Shown here: positions 23,108 through 34,200 of the stretch, one piece after another
Layout: each line of letters starts with the position of its first letter
Position numbering within the stretch: the first letter of the stretch is position 1
Origin: an uncultured Chitinophagaceae bacterium
GTDB taxonomy: Bacteria > Bacteroidota > Bacteroidia > Chitinophagales > Chitinophagaceae
Assembly (NCBI GenBank): GCA_937919945.1
Contig: CALESY010000130.1
Span: forward strand, 1-64,000
DNA: 64,000 bases
Direction: 5' to 3'
Notes under the pieces: generated by a model
Told to the model about the DNA's origin: nothing
The model's database searches: none
Seen by the model: the letters and a program-made list of their open reading frames with translations, nothing else
Translations under genes and position numbers: made by a program

Positions 23108-25975
23108 ATGTATTTGTACGTGAAAACCAATCGGCTCATCCTGATACTTATATTGACTATTTTGTCAATAATAAAGCTTCATGCGACGACAGATAGCAGT
23201 TTCATATTGTCTGTCAGTCCGCTATATGCAGAATACAATACAGTTTATCAGCCTATAAGCTACAAAGCGGGAAACGCTGTTGCGTCCTATCTCAAATTAT
23301 CTTGTTTTCAAAACAGAGGTGAAGATAGTATCTGCCTGTATAATATTGAGTTTGAGAATATTAGTTTTAATACTGGAGTTTATGAATTCTCACTTGACCT
23401 CAATAAAAATACTAAGGTTAATAGTATTTCTTATCAGTTTTTGGATGTGATAAAAAAATTTGAGTTTTTCCCTCCCGGTGAATACACGACTTATATCACT
23501 TTATATAATAAGGATACCCATGATTCCAGCATTTTCTCTTTTGTATGGGATATTGATAGCACTTTAGCCTATAATTCTGAGTTCAGAAATGATATTGACG
23601 AAGCGTTACAAGAGAAAACGCCAGTATCGGTTCCAGTAAAACTTAAAAAGAAACCTCGTAGTGGGTTAAGCATACAGGATATTAATACACAGACGGGGTA
23701 TCTAAGCAAAAAAATAGATAAGCGGTATCATACAACATCCGTTGTCGCACGTAAGGATAATATTACTTATAATGCCTATTATAGCGATGAGTGGTTTTTG
23801 GGTTATTATCAGTTACACACCAAAGATGTACGCGGTAACACTTTAATATCAGAACATGAGCGGTTATCGGATAGGCCGCAGGCACTTGTTAATTCACGAT
23901 TAGGTGGTTTTACCGGATTAAACACGCAGTTAAAATCACTTAACAAACGAAAAAGCAAACAGGATGCTGAAGATATTGATGGTAATATCACCCTATCCAG
24001 TAATTTCAGTACAGGGCAAGAACCCAATTCCATGCAGGATAACAATTTTCAGGAAATACGCGGGAGGGTAGGCATGGAATTATTCAATATGCCGGTTGTC
24101 ATAGAAGGTTATTATACCACACAGGATAATAACCGAAAAGCTAAAGCCAGTTTTATACGTATTAAATATGATGTTGAAAAAGCTAAAAGCAAGCTCAATA
24201 AGTCAGCCTACAACTACAAAAACTCCTATGAGAATATCAAAGCAGGCACTGGCTCTGTAACAGGGGAAGCAAAAAATGAGATTTTAAAGTTAGCACGACT
24301 GCATACCGCTGTTCTCATGGATTTGCAAAAAGACTTCAATATCACGCCGGACATGATTGCTTCCTGTGGCTGTGATATAGACAAACTGTCATCCGGCTTA
24401 GATGATTCAACAAAGAAAAAACTCTACATAGATAAACAAAATGTACAGAAGAAATGCCAGCAGGCTAACAAATCAAAGCAAAGGATAGCCAGGCTCGAGA
24501 AACAACTATTACAATATCGAAATCAACAATATTTTGATTCTACCTTAAGCTATAGTAAGCTTCAAAAAATAGGCTCAGGGCACGAAATGTCTGCTAAAGA
24601 TTTAACAAAAGCCTCTAAACATTTTTTGCCACAATCACTGACTTCCTCCGTTTTATCTGGCTTGACGAGGCTTGACATCGGTATATTGAATGACTATGAA
24701 TCTAATTATACTATGTCTGGTCAAACATTAAAAGGCGGCAGTGTGGGTTATGACCTTTCAGGAGTAAAGGTCACGCTTTCAGCGGGTAAGACAGAATATA
24801 TTTCGAGGGAAGGGAATGTAGACCGGTATAATACCTATTTACTGAGAGCTGATTTAAAACCTATACGTAAACAAAAAATCAGCTTTCTATATTATGGGTA
24901 TACGCCGACCAAACAGATTATAAACGACAATAGTTTTTTTAAATCAGACGCTGCCCTGCCTAGTTTTCGACAGCCGGTACATATTGTATCCTTATTGCAT
25001 AGTGGCACTATATCAAAATCATTGACTATAGAATCAGAAGGGGCTGCATCTTATAGGAATATAGCCAATAGGGCTTTGATCGGTAAAGATAACTGGGCGT
25101 TAAAAACAGGTATTATTTACAACATACCAAAAACAAACGCAGAACTAAAAGCGGAATGGGAACATGTAGGCAAGCGTTTTGAAAATAATGCGTTGCCATA
25201 TACGAGAGCCGCAACTGAAAGGTATACCTTATCAACGCATGTAATCCTGTTTGAATCATTCCTGCGTGTCGGGGTACAATATAATATGCTGAAACAGGAG
25301 ACATTTTCTTCAACAGGATATAATACTAAATGGGGTTTCGATATACAAACAAGATCAAAACGATATCCAAATATATATTTGTCTTACAAGCCCTTCAGCA
25401 CCTTCAGGCGTTTTGACGATACAATGGCTATAGCTCAAAGACCTGTGTCAGGTTCTGTATGGATTGCGAGAACAAGTTACCAGATAAAAAGAAAGTATGT
25501 AAATCATCGCTTCAGCCTTAGTTATAACCGAAACCATAGTAATATGGATACTATACGTTATGAAAGCCAAACGCTTCAAGGTGGCTATACCTATACTACT
25601 AAAAAAGAAATAATCAATTCAAATATTGGATGGTTAGTACAACCTGTGGTCGCAGCAAAAGACCCAAGCGGATCAATGAGGAGCTTTTTTATTAACGCTT
25701 CTATTACCCGAAACATGAATGACAAACTAAGTCTAAGCTTAGGGCAAGATATAGCAATCGCACCTTTTGGTATCCAGCGTACTATTACCTCTTTGGGAAC
25801 TGCCTATTCGTTTGCCAAACTTCCTGTCTTGTTATTCATACAAACCAGGTATTCACAAATCAGGTTGAATGAAACGGTGGGACATAAAGAAATCTGGAAT
25901 GTGACATTGGGGGTTAATTACAGGTTTAGGGCAAGAGAACCTAAATGGAAATCTATGAACAACAAACATAAATAA
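23108..25975 (+). CDS. Outer-membrane beta-barrel protein of the RHS cluster
   Basis: A 955-residue protein read from ATG 23108, which gives a good signal peptide (LILILILTILSIIKLHA). An earlier TTG-like start would add 20 residues and spoil it. An Ig-like domain of about 150 residues comes first, ending in a P-P-G-E-Y turn. A linker and a coiled-coil insertion (about 365-480, with CGCD and a lone downstream Cys) follow. About 400 residues of alternating aromatic and polar strands end in GVNYRFRAREPKW, typical of an outer-membrane barrel. It is the first gene of an eight-gene run with the RHS proteins, so it may anchor or export them. No named family recognised. Confidence 0.6.
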   Translation: MYLYVKTNRLILILILTILSIIKLHATTDSSFILSVSPLYAEYNTVYQPISYKAGNAVASYLKLSCFQNRGEDSICLYNIEFENISFNTGVYEFSLDLNKNTKVNSISYQFLDVIKKFEFFPPGEYTTYITLYNKDTHDSSIFSFVWDIDSTLAYNSEFRNDIDEALQEKTPVSVPVKLKKKPRSGLSIQDINTQTGYLSKKIDKRYHTTSVVARKDNITYNAYYSDEWFLGYYQLHTKDVRGNTLISEHERLSDRPQALVNSRLGGFTGLNTQLKSLNKRKSKQDAEDIDGNITLSSNFSTGQEPNSMQDNNFQEIRGRVGMELFNMPVVIEGYYTTQDNNRKAKASFIRIKYDVEKAKSKLNKSAYNYKNSYENIKAGTGSVTGEAKNEILKLARLHTAVLMDLQKDFNITPDMIASCGCDIDKLSSGLDDSTKKKLYIDKQNVQKKCQQANKSKQRIARLEKQLLQYRNQQYFDSTLSYSKLQKIGSGHEMSAKDLTKASKHFLPQSLTSSVLSGLTRLDIGILNDYESNYTMSGQTLKGGSVGYDLSGVKVTLSAGKTEYISREGNVDRYNTYLLRADLKPIRKQKISFLYYGYTPTKQIINDNSFFKSDAALPSFRQPVHIVSLLHSGTISKSLTIESEGAASYRNIANRALIGKDNWALKTGIIYNIPKTNAELKAEWEHVGKRFENNALPYTRAATERYTLSTHVILFESFLRVGVQYNMLKQETFSSTGYNTKWGFDIQTRSKRYPNIYLSYKPFSTFRRFDDTMAIAQRPVSGSVWIARTSYQIKRKYVNHRFSLSYNRNHSNMDTIRYESQTLQGGYTYTTKKEIINSNIGWLVQPVVAAKDPSGSMRSFFINASITRNMNDKLSLSLGQDIAIAPFGIQRTITSLGTAYSFAKLPVLLFIQTRYSQIRLNETVGHKEIWNVTLGVNYRFRAREPKWKSMNNKHK

Positions 25976-25981
25976 AGTACT

Positions 25982-27127
25982 ATGAAAAAGACATTCATAC
26001 TATATCTGCATTATTATTTGCTGATGTTCGTATTAAGCTTTGGTTGGTCAAATGCTATGATGGCACAACAGGCTGCCGTAATTGTAAACATGGCAGGACT
26101 TGAAGGCATAGAGATTAACCAGCAAAACGTTTTCAACTATGATTTGGTCAATAATACGGGTAAACAACTTGATGTTACTATCAAAGGTTCTATACGTTAC
26201 CGAAATTCTTCATTGAATGCTTTTTATGTTTTTACAACAAGCTTGATTGAGGGGAATAACCGCTTTAGCAAGGATAAGGTAAACAATGCAGTGTGGACAT
26301 TTTCTGACAATGGGTTCAGGGAGCTATTTTTTGATTATAATAAAATGCCGCAAGGTACTTATGAGTATTGTATTAGTATAGGACTGAATAAGAATAATCC
26401 GGAGTACCAGATAGGAGACCCGATACAGGAGTGCGTTTACCAGATAGTCAATGATATATTTCTCATCAACTTAGTTGAACCTGAGAATAACGCAAAAATA
26501 TATGAATACAATCCCATGCTCTCTTGGGTAGTAAATTATCCCTTTGCCAGTCAATTAACCTACAGGTTGCGGGTGGCAGAAGCCAGAGACGGTCAAAACA
26601 ACGAAAACGCTATCAACAGGAATAATCCCATATATCAGGATAACCAAGTCTTTGCAACCAGTCTCACTTATCCGGTTACTGCAAGGCCACTGGTAAAATA
26701 CCAGCCGTATGTGTGGACGGTTGATGCCTATTATAAAGGTATTCTGTTAGGCGGTGCAGAAGCATGGCGGTTTACCATTATTGAAGATTCTTTGCTAAGG
26801 GAAGTGTCTGTAGATTTAGCATATTATGAATTTGAAGAGCATATAGGAGATACGCGATTGAATATTGCCGGTGAGATGAAACTCAAATACCGGGCTGATG
26901 GCAACACAGACACCTTATTCTTTAAGATTGTCAATGATAAAGGCGATGAAATAAAATTCAACGAAAATGTCAGGCCTTTATCTAATGGTTATAACTGGCT
27001 GGTATTGCAGTTTCATGAAAAACTAAGCCTGAAGCATAACAATAAATACACATTATTAATTGAAAATGTTAAAGGCCAGTCGTTTAAAGTGCCATTCACA
27101 TATCTTAATCCCCTTTTTATAAAATGA
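25982..27127 (+). CDS. Secreted Ig/FN3-like protein
   Basis: A 381-residue protein with a signal peptide ending around NAMMAQQA. The first ~150 residues form an Ig-like domain resembling the N-terminal domain of the preceding barrel protein; both end in a P-x-G-x-Y-x-x-x-I strand. An FN3-like domain follows near 170-280 (PENNAKIYEYNPMLSWVV, YVWTVDAY), then another beta domain. No T9SS sorting tail is seen. It lies 7 bp after the barrel gene and overlaps the next start by 4 bases, so it is part of the same unit, perhaps a periplasmic or surface partner of the barrel. Confidence 0.6.
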   Translation: MKKTFILYLHYYLLMFVLSFGWSNAMMAQQAAVIVNMAGLEGIEINQQNVFNYDLVNNTGKQLDVTIKGSIRYRNSSLNAFYVFTTSLIEGNNRFSKDKVNNAVWTFSDNGFRELFFDYNKMPQGTYEYCISIGLNKNNPEYQIGDPIQECVYQIVNDIFLINLVEPENNAKIYEYNPMLSWVVNYPFASQLTYRLRVAEARDGQNNENAINRNNPIYQDNQVFATSLTYPVTARPLVKYQPYVWTVDAYYKGILLGGAEAWRFTIIEDSLLREVSVDLAYYEFEEHIGDTRLNIAGEMKLKYRADGNTDTLFFKIVNDKGDEIKFNENVRPLSNGYNWLVLQFHEKLSLKHNNKYTLLIENVKGQSFKVPFTYLNPLFIK

Positions 27128-27639
27128 GTAACAGAAGGATAAAATTGGACAGGGTGTTATTGTATTGCGTTAGTATAGTAGTACTCTTTATTGGCAGTTA
27201 TATATTGTATCATCATGGTTCAGGTACTGGTAGTAAAGAGGTGGGTTATATTGATATTGGACGTTTGGTAGAAGGATACAAGCTAAAGAAAGACCTTGAA
27301 AATATAAGTAGCCAGAATTTATATAAAATCAAAGCAGTGGTTGACAGCTTGGAAATGTTGAAAAAAGTAAGTGGCACCCAGTCCAATATTGAACTGGACA
27401 AACAACTTGAAAATGCGCAATATGCATTTCAGCAATATTACTCAAAGACAAATCAGGAGATCAATAAAAAAATCTGGGAAAGGTTAAATCCAGTGCTTGA
27501 ACAATATGGTAGTGAGCAACATTTACAGATGCTGATTGGGGCTAATGGTGCAGGCACGTTGTTGTATGCGGATAAAAGCAGGGATTATACCGAGGATTTA
27601 ATCAGGTACGCGAATGAAAAATATGAAAAAACTCATTAA
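27124..27639 (+). CDS. OmpH/Skp-like periplasmic chaperone
   Basis: A 171-residue protein with an N-terminal membrane helix (VLLYCVSIVVLFIGSYILY). Then comes the OmpH/Skp pattern: VGYIDIGRLVEGYKLKKDLE, two long helices with a Lys/Glu-rich coiled region, and LNPVLEQYG with an ending strand (GAGTLLYAD) before the last helix. Skp-family chaperones hold unfolded outer-membrane proteins in the periplasm. Encoded between a large barrel protein and giant RHS proteins, it is probably a dedicated chaperone for cluster products. It overlaps both neighbours, which implies coupled translation. Confidence 0.7.
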   Translation: MSNRRIKLDRVLLYCVSIVVLFIGSYILYHHGSGTGSKEVGYIDIGRLVEGYKLKKDLENISSQNLYKIKAVVDSLEMLKKVSGTQSNIELDKQLENAQYAFQQYYSKTNQEINKKIWERLNPVLEQYGSEQHLQMLIGANGAGTLLYADKSRDYTEDLIRYANEKYEKTH

Positions 27640-28222
27640 GGTTGCTGTAACTCTGACAGTACTGCTTACAGGGTGTGGTCATAAAACCATGTCCCCTGTT
27701 GAGTATATATACTATATGGAAGATGCGGCTAATAAAGCAAGGCAATCAGTCAAAGCTGGTGGATTGAATTATATTATCCAATTATCGCCGCCTGAATATA
27801 TGGTATCAAAAGAATTACTCACAGACGAATCTACCTATGTAAATTATACAGAAAGGTTAAACGAACTAAAAGGCAATGTCTTTTTTCAGATTCAAATAGG
27901 TAAAGAACGAGTGGGTGAAAGTATGATAGAAAAGAAGCAGGAAGATACACGGGCTGAGAGCAGGGTTATGTACTACGCATCATCAGCAGCAAACGACATA
28001 GGATTGTCAGTTGATGGACAGTTAATAGCCCCTGTTGCCTACCACTTTGAAGACAATTACGGATTAGCACCTTATAACACCATATTGGTTGGATTTAAGA
28101 TGCCTGAAAAATATGAAGTAATCACGTTGAACTTTAATGATAGGTATAGCAATATACCCCTGATAAAGGCAAGTTATACGGAACAGTTTATTAAAAACCT
28201 GCCCGCATTAAGTATAAAATGA
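27614..28222 (+). CDS. Lipoprotein of the RHS cluster
   Basis: A 202-residue protein with a lipoprotein signal (VTLTVLLTGC, lipobox Cys near 21). The mature part is about 180 residues of mixed alpha/beta without a recognised family. A segment VITLNFNDRYSNIPLIKASY sits near the C-terminus. Two possible starts exist (27614 and 27623); both keep the signal peptide. It overlaps the chaperone gene by 26 bases and the RHS gene by 4 bases, so it belongs to the same translational chain. It may help to assemble or tether the RHS products. Confidence 0.6.
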   Translation: MKNMKKLIKVAVTLTVLLTGCGHKTMSPVEYIYYMEDAANKARQSVKAGGLNYIIQLSPPEYMVSKELLTDESTYVNYTERLNELKGNVFFQIQIGKERVGESMIEKKQEDTRAESRVMYYASSAANDIGLSVDGQLIAPVAYHFEDNYGLAPYNTILVGFKMPEKYEVITLNFNDRYSNIPLIKASYTEQFIKNLPALSIK

Positions 28223-31200
28223 CAGCATTTATGAAAAAAGTACTCCTTAGATCTACTGCAAGAACACTGATACTCTGTTTGGGATACCAGTTAGTGTTTC
28301 CTGTTGTTACTTATGCGTTGACATCAGGGCCATCACAACCTGAAGTGCAGAGTTTTGAACCAGTGGGAACAACAGAAATGGTGGATATGTTCACCGGTGA
28401 TTTTACATACAATATCCCGCTGATGGATGTGGAGGGGTTCCCGATAAATATATCTTATCATGGGGGCGTTAATATTGAACAGGAGGCAAGCTGGGTAGGG
28501 CTTGGATGGAATATTAATCCTGGTGAAATTAACAGGGCTGTTCGCGGCTTACCAGATGATTTTAACGGAGAAACTATTGAAAAGACAATCCATATTGAAG
28601 ATGAGGTAAACTATCGGGTCGGGATGGGGGTGTCCGCGTCGCTTGAGGTATTTGGATTCAATCCTAATCAGTATGGATTGAATTTATCGATTGGTGTTGG
28701 AAACTATATAGCCTATAGCAATTATAAAGGCATGAGTGTTGGTGGTAATATCGGTGTAACCGTTTCAACTCCTATTGCAAGTGCAGGCGTAGACGTAGGT
28801 GTAGGGTCTCAATCCGGAGCGGATGTAGATTTGAATGCCGGGTTGCACTTACCAATGAAAATTACCCAAGATGCAGGTGCGGGTATTGGTGTTACAGGTA
28901 GCACCGGTTTTAATTCGCGTTCAGGCCTTAAAGACCTTTCTTTTGGTGTAAATATGACTACATCTATCACTACAAACGGAAAAGTTGGGAATGAGGATAA
29001 GTATAAAGAAAAAAGAGCTACTACAACCATACCGGGACAATCTTTCGGTTCAAGTATTCCCATTGGGTTACAAAATTATGTACCTGTCATTACAAACCCG
29101 AGCGTTCAAAAGACGTTTCAATTTCAGGCAAGGTTTGGGGGTGAAGTATTTTATGTCTTTCCTAATGTGCATATGAGCATTATGAAAAGCACATTGAAAT
29201 TTGAGGAGGATGGATCAAGAAAAGGCTACGGCTACCTCTATTCAGAAAATGCACCCGAAGATGGTATCATGGATTTTAGCCGTGAGAAAGACGGATATTA
29301 TAACAGTACATTGAAGAACCTACCCTTGTCGTCAATGACTTATGATGTATACGCCATAAGCGGTCAGGGAACAGGTGGTGTGTTCAGGCCATTCAGAAAT
29401 GATATCGGCTCTATACATGACCCGTTGGTAGCTCCGCCTAAAAGTACGACCAGAGACTTAAAGTTAGAAGCAGGTATTGGTAATATTTTTGAGGTTGGTA
29501 CAGATTTGACGTTCTATGATAATGAAACAAAATCCGGTGCATGGAAAAGATTTCCTTTCAGAGGTAAAGAGGTTAATAACTTATTCGAAAAAGCATATTT
29601 CAAACAAGCGGGAGAACTTACCTATAACAATCAACAGTTAACCACTGCGTTATTCAATAGTAACCCTCAATACTTATATGATGACGAAAATACGCTCAAA
29701 GGCATTGGCAGTTCAGCAAGTATGCCCGGAAAGCTGGGTGGTAGCTTTATTTATACAGGTAGCAATACAGACAGGACAGCCAGGGCAAACGTGCTGAATT
29801 ATATTACAGGTGAGGAGTCGGATGTTAAAGATGTCGCGCATGTAAAAAAAGTCATCAGCTATACGAATAACGGTTCAAATCCATTTTGTAATCCTACTTC
29901 CACAGAATATAATAGGCATGGAACAAATAGTGATCAGGCTAAAAAACATCATTTGACTGAACTTACCCAAACGCTACCTGACGGAAGAAGATATGTATAT
30001 GGGATACCTGCAATGAACCACGTCACTAAAGAAGTATCGTTCGGCGTATCTGGCAGCAAAGCAAATATAAATACGGGAATTGTTGAAATTGATCGTAGTA
30101 CCAGTGATCATGATGATTCTAAGAATAACAAAAAAGGTAAAGAGCATTTTTATTCTTACACGGGTACACCTGCTTATGCATATAGCTATTTGCTAACATC
30201 GGTTTTATCAAATGATTATGTAGATGTTTTAGGTGATGGGCCAAGCGATGATGACCTTGGTGCGTTTACGAAAATTAACTACACCAAATGGGATGATGAT
30301 TATCGTTGGAGAGCACCATATCATTCCGATTCTGCACAGTATAACCCCGGATTCTGGTGCGATGTAGATGATGATAAGGGTAACTATATCATGGGTTCGA
30401 AAGACATATGGCATATCCGCTCCATAGAAACCAAGAATTTCGTAGCAGAGTTTTATATCTCTACAAGGGACGACGCCAAAGGGGTGAGTTCTTCTATCCT
30501 GCATTCCGGAAGTACCATTGACGTGTCAGGTAAATATGCAGGCTCAAAAACCAGTAATGGCGGACAATCCTATTCGTATAAGCTGGATTCAATAAAGCTT
30601 TACAATAAACATGACCGATATATTAATGAAAATAATGCCGTACCCATCAAGACGGTAGTATTCCGCTACTCTTATAATTTATGCCAAGGTATCCCGAATA
30701 CTTTTTCTTCGAGTCCTTCAACAGCAGGTAAGCTTACTCTCGAACGTATATACATCAAGCATGGTAATTCACAAAAAAGCCTTCTTAGCCCTTATGTATT
30801 TACTTACAATGGGAATAATCCCCGATATAATTTCGCATGTAAAGACCGTTGGGGAAATTACAAGCCTTCAGATCTAAGTCTTGGGAATTATGAGTTCCCT
30901 TATGTTTCACAAGACCCTGCTTTAAAGTCTGATAATGATGCCAATGCAGCATCATGGAGTCTGACAGATATTAAATTGCCGTCCGGTGGTAAGATACATG
31001 TGGACTATGAAAGTGATGATTATTCTTACGTGCAGGATAGACGTACGATGGATATGTTTAAAGTGGAAGGTTTTGGCAGTAGCTCTAATAAAGATATTAA
31101 ATCTACGTTGTATGAAAGTGTTGACCAAGTGAATGAATATGTTTACTTCAAAAGAAGAATATCCAGGGAAAATACAAGCTTGTCAATTAAGCAGAACTAC

Positions 31201-34200
31201 CTGGAGAATGCACAATATTTATATTACAGCTTCAATTTGGATATTTCTGGTACTGGGCGGCATGAGCATATTAAAGGCTATGCTTTGATAGACGATGCCG
31301 GTATCTGTCCCAATGATACTGATTACGGATGGGTAAAATTGAAAAAAGAAAAGCCAGGTAATAATAGCAATCATTTATTCCATCCTGCTACTATATATGG
31401 GTTGAATATAGGCAGAAGGTATTTGCCACATGTTATTTATCCGGGATTTAAAAATGGGAATAGTGGACCAATTCAAATCATGCAAGGGTTAAAAGCTGCT
31501 GGTAATGAATTGTTAACTATTTCAAAAAATCCTATTGTCCGTTTTGTAGAAAAGGATAAAAAAGCAAAGAATGTCAACGTAAATAAATCATGGATCAGGT
31601 TAAATACTCCCGGGCTTACCAAACAAGGAGGCGGGATAAGGGTAAAACAATTAACACTGAACGATGCTTGGAGCACATTGACCTCAAATCCAAGTAGTGC
31701 TAATTATGGGAAGGTTTACGATTATACTGTTTGGGATGCTAAATGGAACAAAAATATCAGTAGTGGTGTTGCCAGTTATGAACCGTCAATAGGCGGAGAT
31801 GAAAACCCGTTTAAATTGCCTGTAAAGTATACTGAAGATGCAGGCCGCTTATTACCTGCTATCGAATTCTTCCAGGAAGAGCCTTTCGGAGAGTCATTTT
31901 TCCCGCCGCCGACAGTTGGATATAGTAAGGTGAGGGTTAGCAGTATTCATGCTAATAGCGCCCGTTCTTCACAGTCGGAAGAAGAATTTATTTTTTATAC
32001 TGCTAAAGATTTTCCGATACAGGTTAATTACACAGGCAAAGATGCACCTGGGACAATTAAGAAGAAAACGCTCCGAAAAAAATACCAGGAAGAAAGAGTC
32101 ATGCAGGGGTATTCTCTTTGCTTTAATGACATGCATGGTAAATTACGCAGTTCCAATGTGTACATTATTAAAACTGATGGAACAAACAGGAAGCGGGAAT
32201 TAGTTTCCGGCATGACATATAACTATCAGGTAGATGCTAAAGGACAATTAAACAATGTTGTCAATGCAGTTGTGCGCGACCGTGGTTCAGATAAGAATAT
32301 GAGTATCCAGTCAATTAAACTGGGAGAGGAAGTGGATTTTACGATTGACACTAGAGAAAGAGATGTAAGGTCCTACTCAAGAAACGTGGATATAAATTGT
32401 AACGTAGTATTATTTGGTTTCATCCCTATACCTATTCCTACTGCGTTTTTCCCGGATAAGGAAGAGAAAGTGATTTTCAGGTCAATGGTATCTACCAAGA
32501 TTATACAGCGATATGGTATCCTGAAATCTGTTGAAAATTATGACCATGGGGCTACAACAGTTACAGAGAACCTGTTGTATGATAGTGAAACGGGAGGTGT
32601 ATTGCTTACACGTACGAATAATGAATACCAGGATGGTATTTATAAATTAAGAACACCGGCATATTGGGGATATATATGTATGGGGCCTGCTTATGTCAAT
32701 ATCAACTATGAAGAAGAGAATGATACACTGATTTTGCAAACCCGTTCTGGTATATCAGGGTATAAACCAACATTTTATGCAGATATGCTGGTTAATCATC
32801 CGGAGCGTTTCTTTCCCGGTGATGAATTATTAATATCTTATAAAATTGGTGGAACTGATCACCAGGTAAAAGTATGGGTGAATGATAACTATCGCGCTCC
32901 CGTACAGCATCCTTTGACTTATCTTAATGCACCTTATCCAGGTGAGCGTTCGCTACCCTATGCATTGGATATTCGAGTTGTACCCAGGTATATTTTTAAG
33001 AACGGTGTTGCCCAATGGCCAGGTAATCCTTCCGCAGGTGACACGATTACAGGGGTAGCCGTAAAAGTGTTACGATCTGGGAAAAGAAATAATTTGGACA
33101 AAGATGTTCAGACAACAGAATTTGCGCAAAACCCGTATAGCACTAACATAGGCACTTTAATAGGTAATTTTAATCATTTCAGCCCTGCACCTGCTTATGC
33201 TAAAGTGATTAATTCAGTTGTTAAAAAATATTCTGATTATAGTGTAGGGCCATATTTTTCTGATTCAGCAGAAGCTATTTTACCAAACTATCCACTATCT
33301 AGCGCTAATCCTCATTATTACAAGCCGAATATTTATGCGGTAAATAAATTGGATGGCAGCGATACTTTACAAGTGTTTAATAAATTTGTTTTAGGGCATG
33401 CGGGTAATTACAGGCAAAATATTGAGGCAGTTTTCAGAGGAAAAAGAAATTATTCGAATAATTCGGCCAGGTATGACGGAACCTATAGCATTCAGAATAA
33501 TAATATCTGGTCTCTAACATACAATGGTGAGAGAGCAGTTATATGGGCTACTTATGAACCTGATTGGGTTGCATCAAAAACTATTCATAAATATGACGTA
33601 TTTGGTAATGCAATTGAAGAGTCAGATGCGACAGGTAAAAAATCGTCAGCTCAATATGAGTATAATAAATCACTACCTGTAGCAGTAGCTAACAATATTG
33701 ACCAAGACCGTTTCTTCTTCGAAGGGTTTGAAGACTACTACAACTTAAGGCCTGACCTTATTTTTAACATGTTTGGAAGTAGCCATTATTACCATACACC
33801 ATTCAGTAAGTATTTCAAATCTTCTCAAAGTACATTGACCAGATATAACCAGAAATATGTACGAACCAACCTGATTAATAATAACGATACTATTACATCT
33901 GTTGCCAGTCATACTGGCAAATATTCATTGAGGTGTTCTACAGGAAGATCATTTAATATAAAATTAAAAGGAACGAATGCTTGGTATGTTGCTCACTATG
34001 CCCATATAAGGGATTTTGGTATTGATACAAACAAAAAGTATATCATAAGCCTTTGGTTGAAACCTGCCGGCGGGACATTTGCAGACGCACAAACAGTTGC
34101 TGATAACACCCAAATGGTTCTTACTGATAATAGTATGTCTCATTTGTATCGTTTCCAATTAAAAACCCAAAGCATAGATGGTTGGTATAAAGCAGAATGT

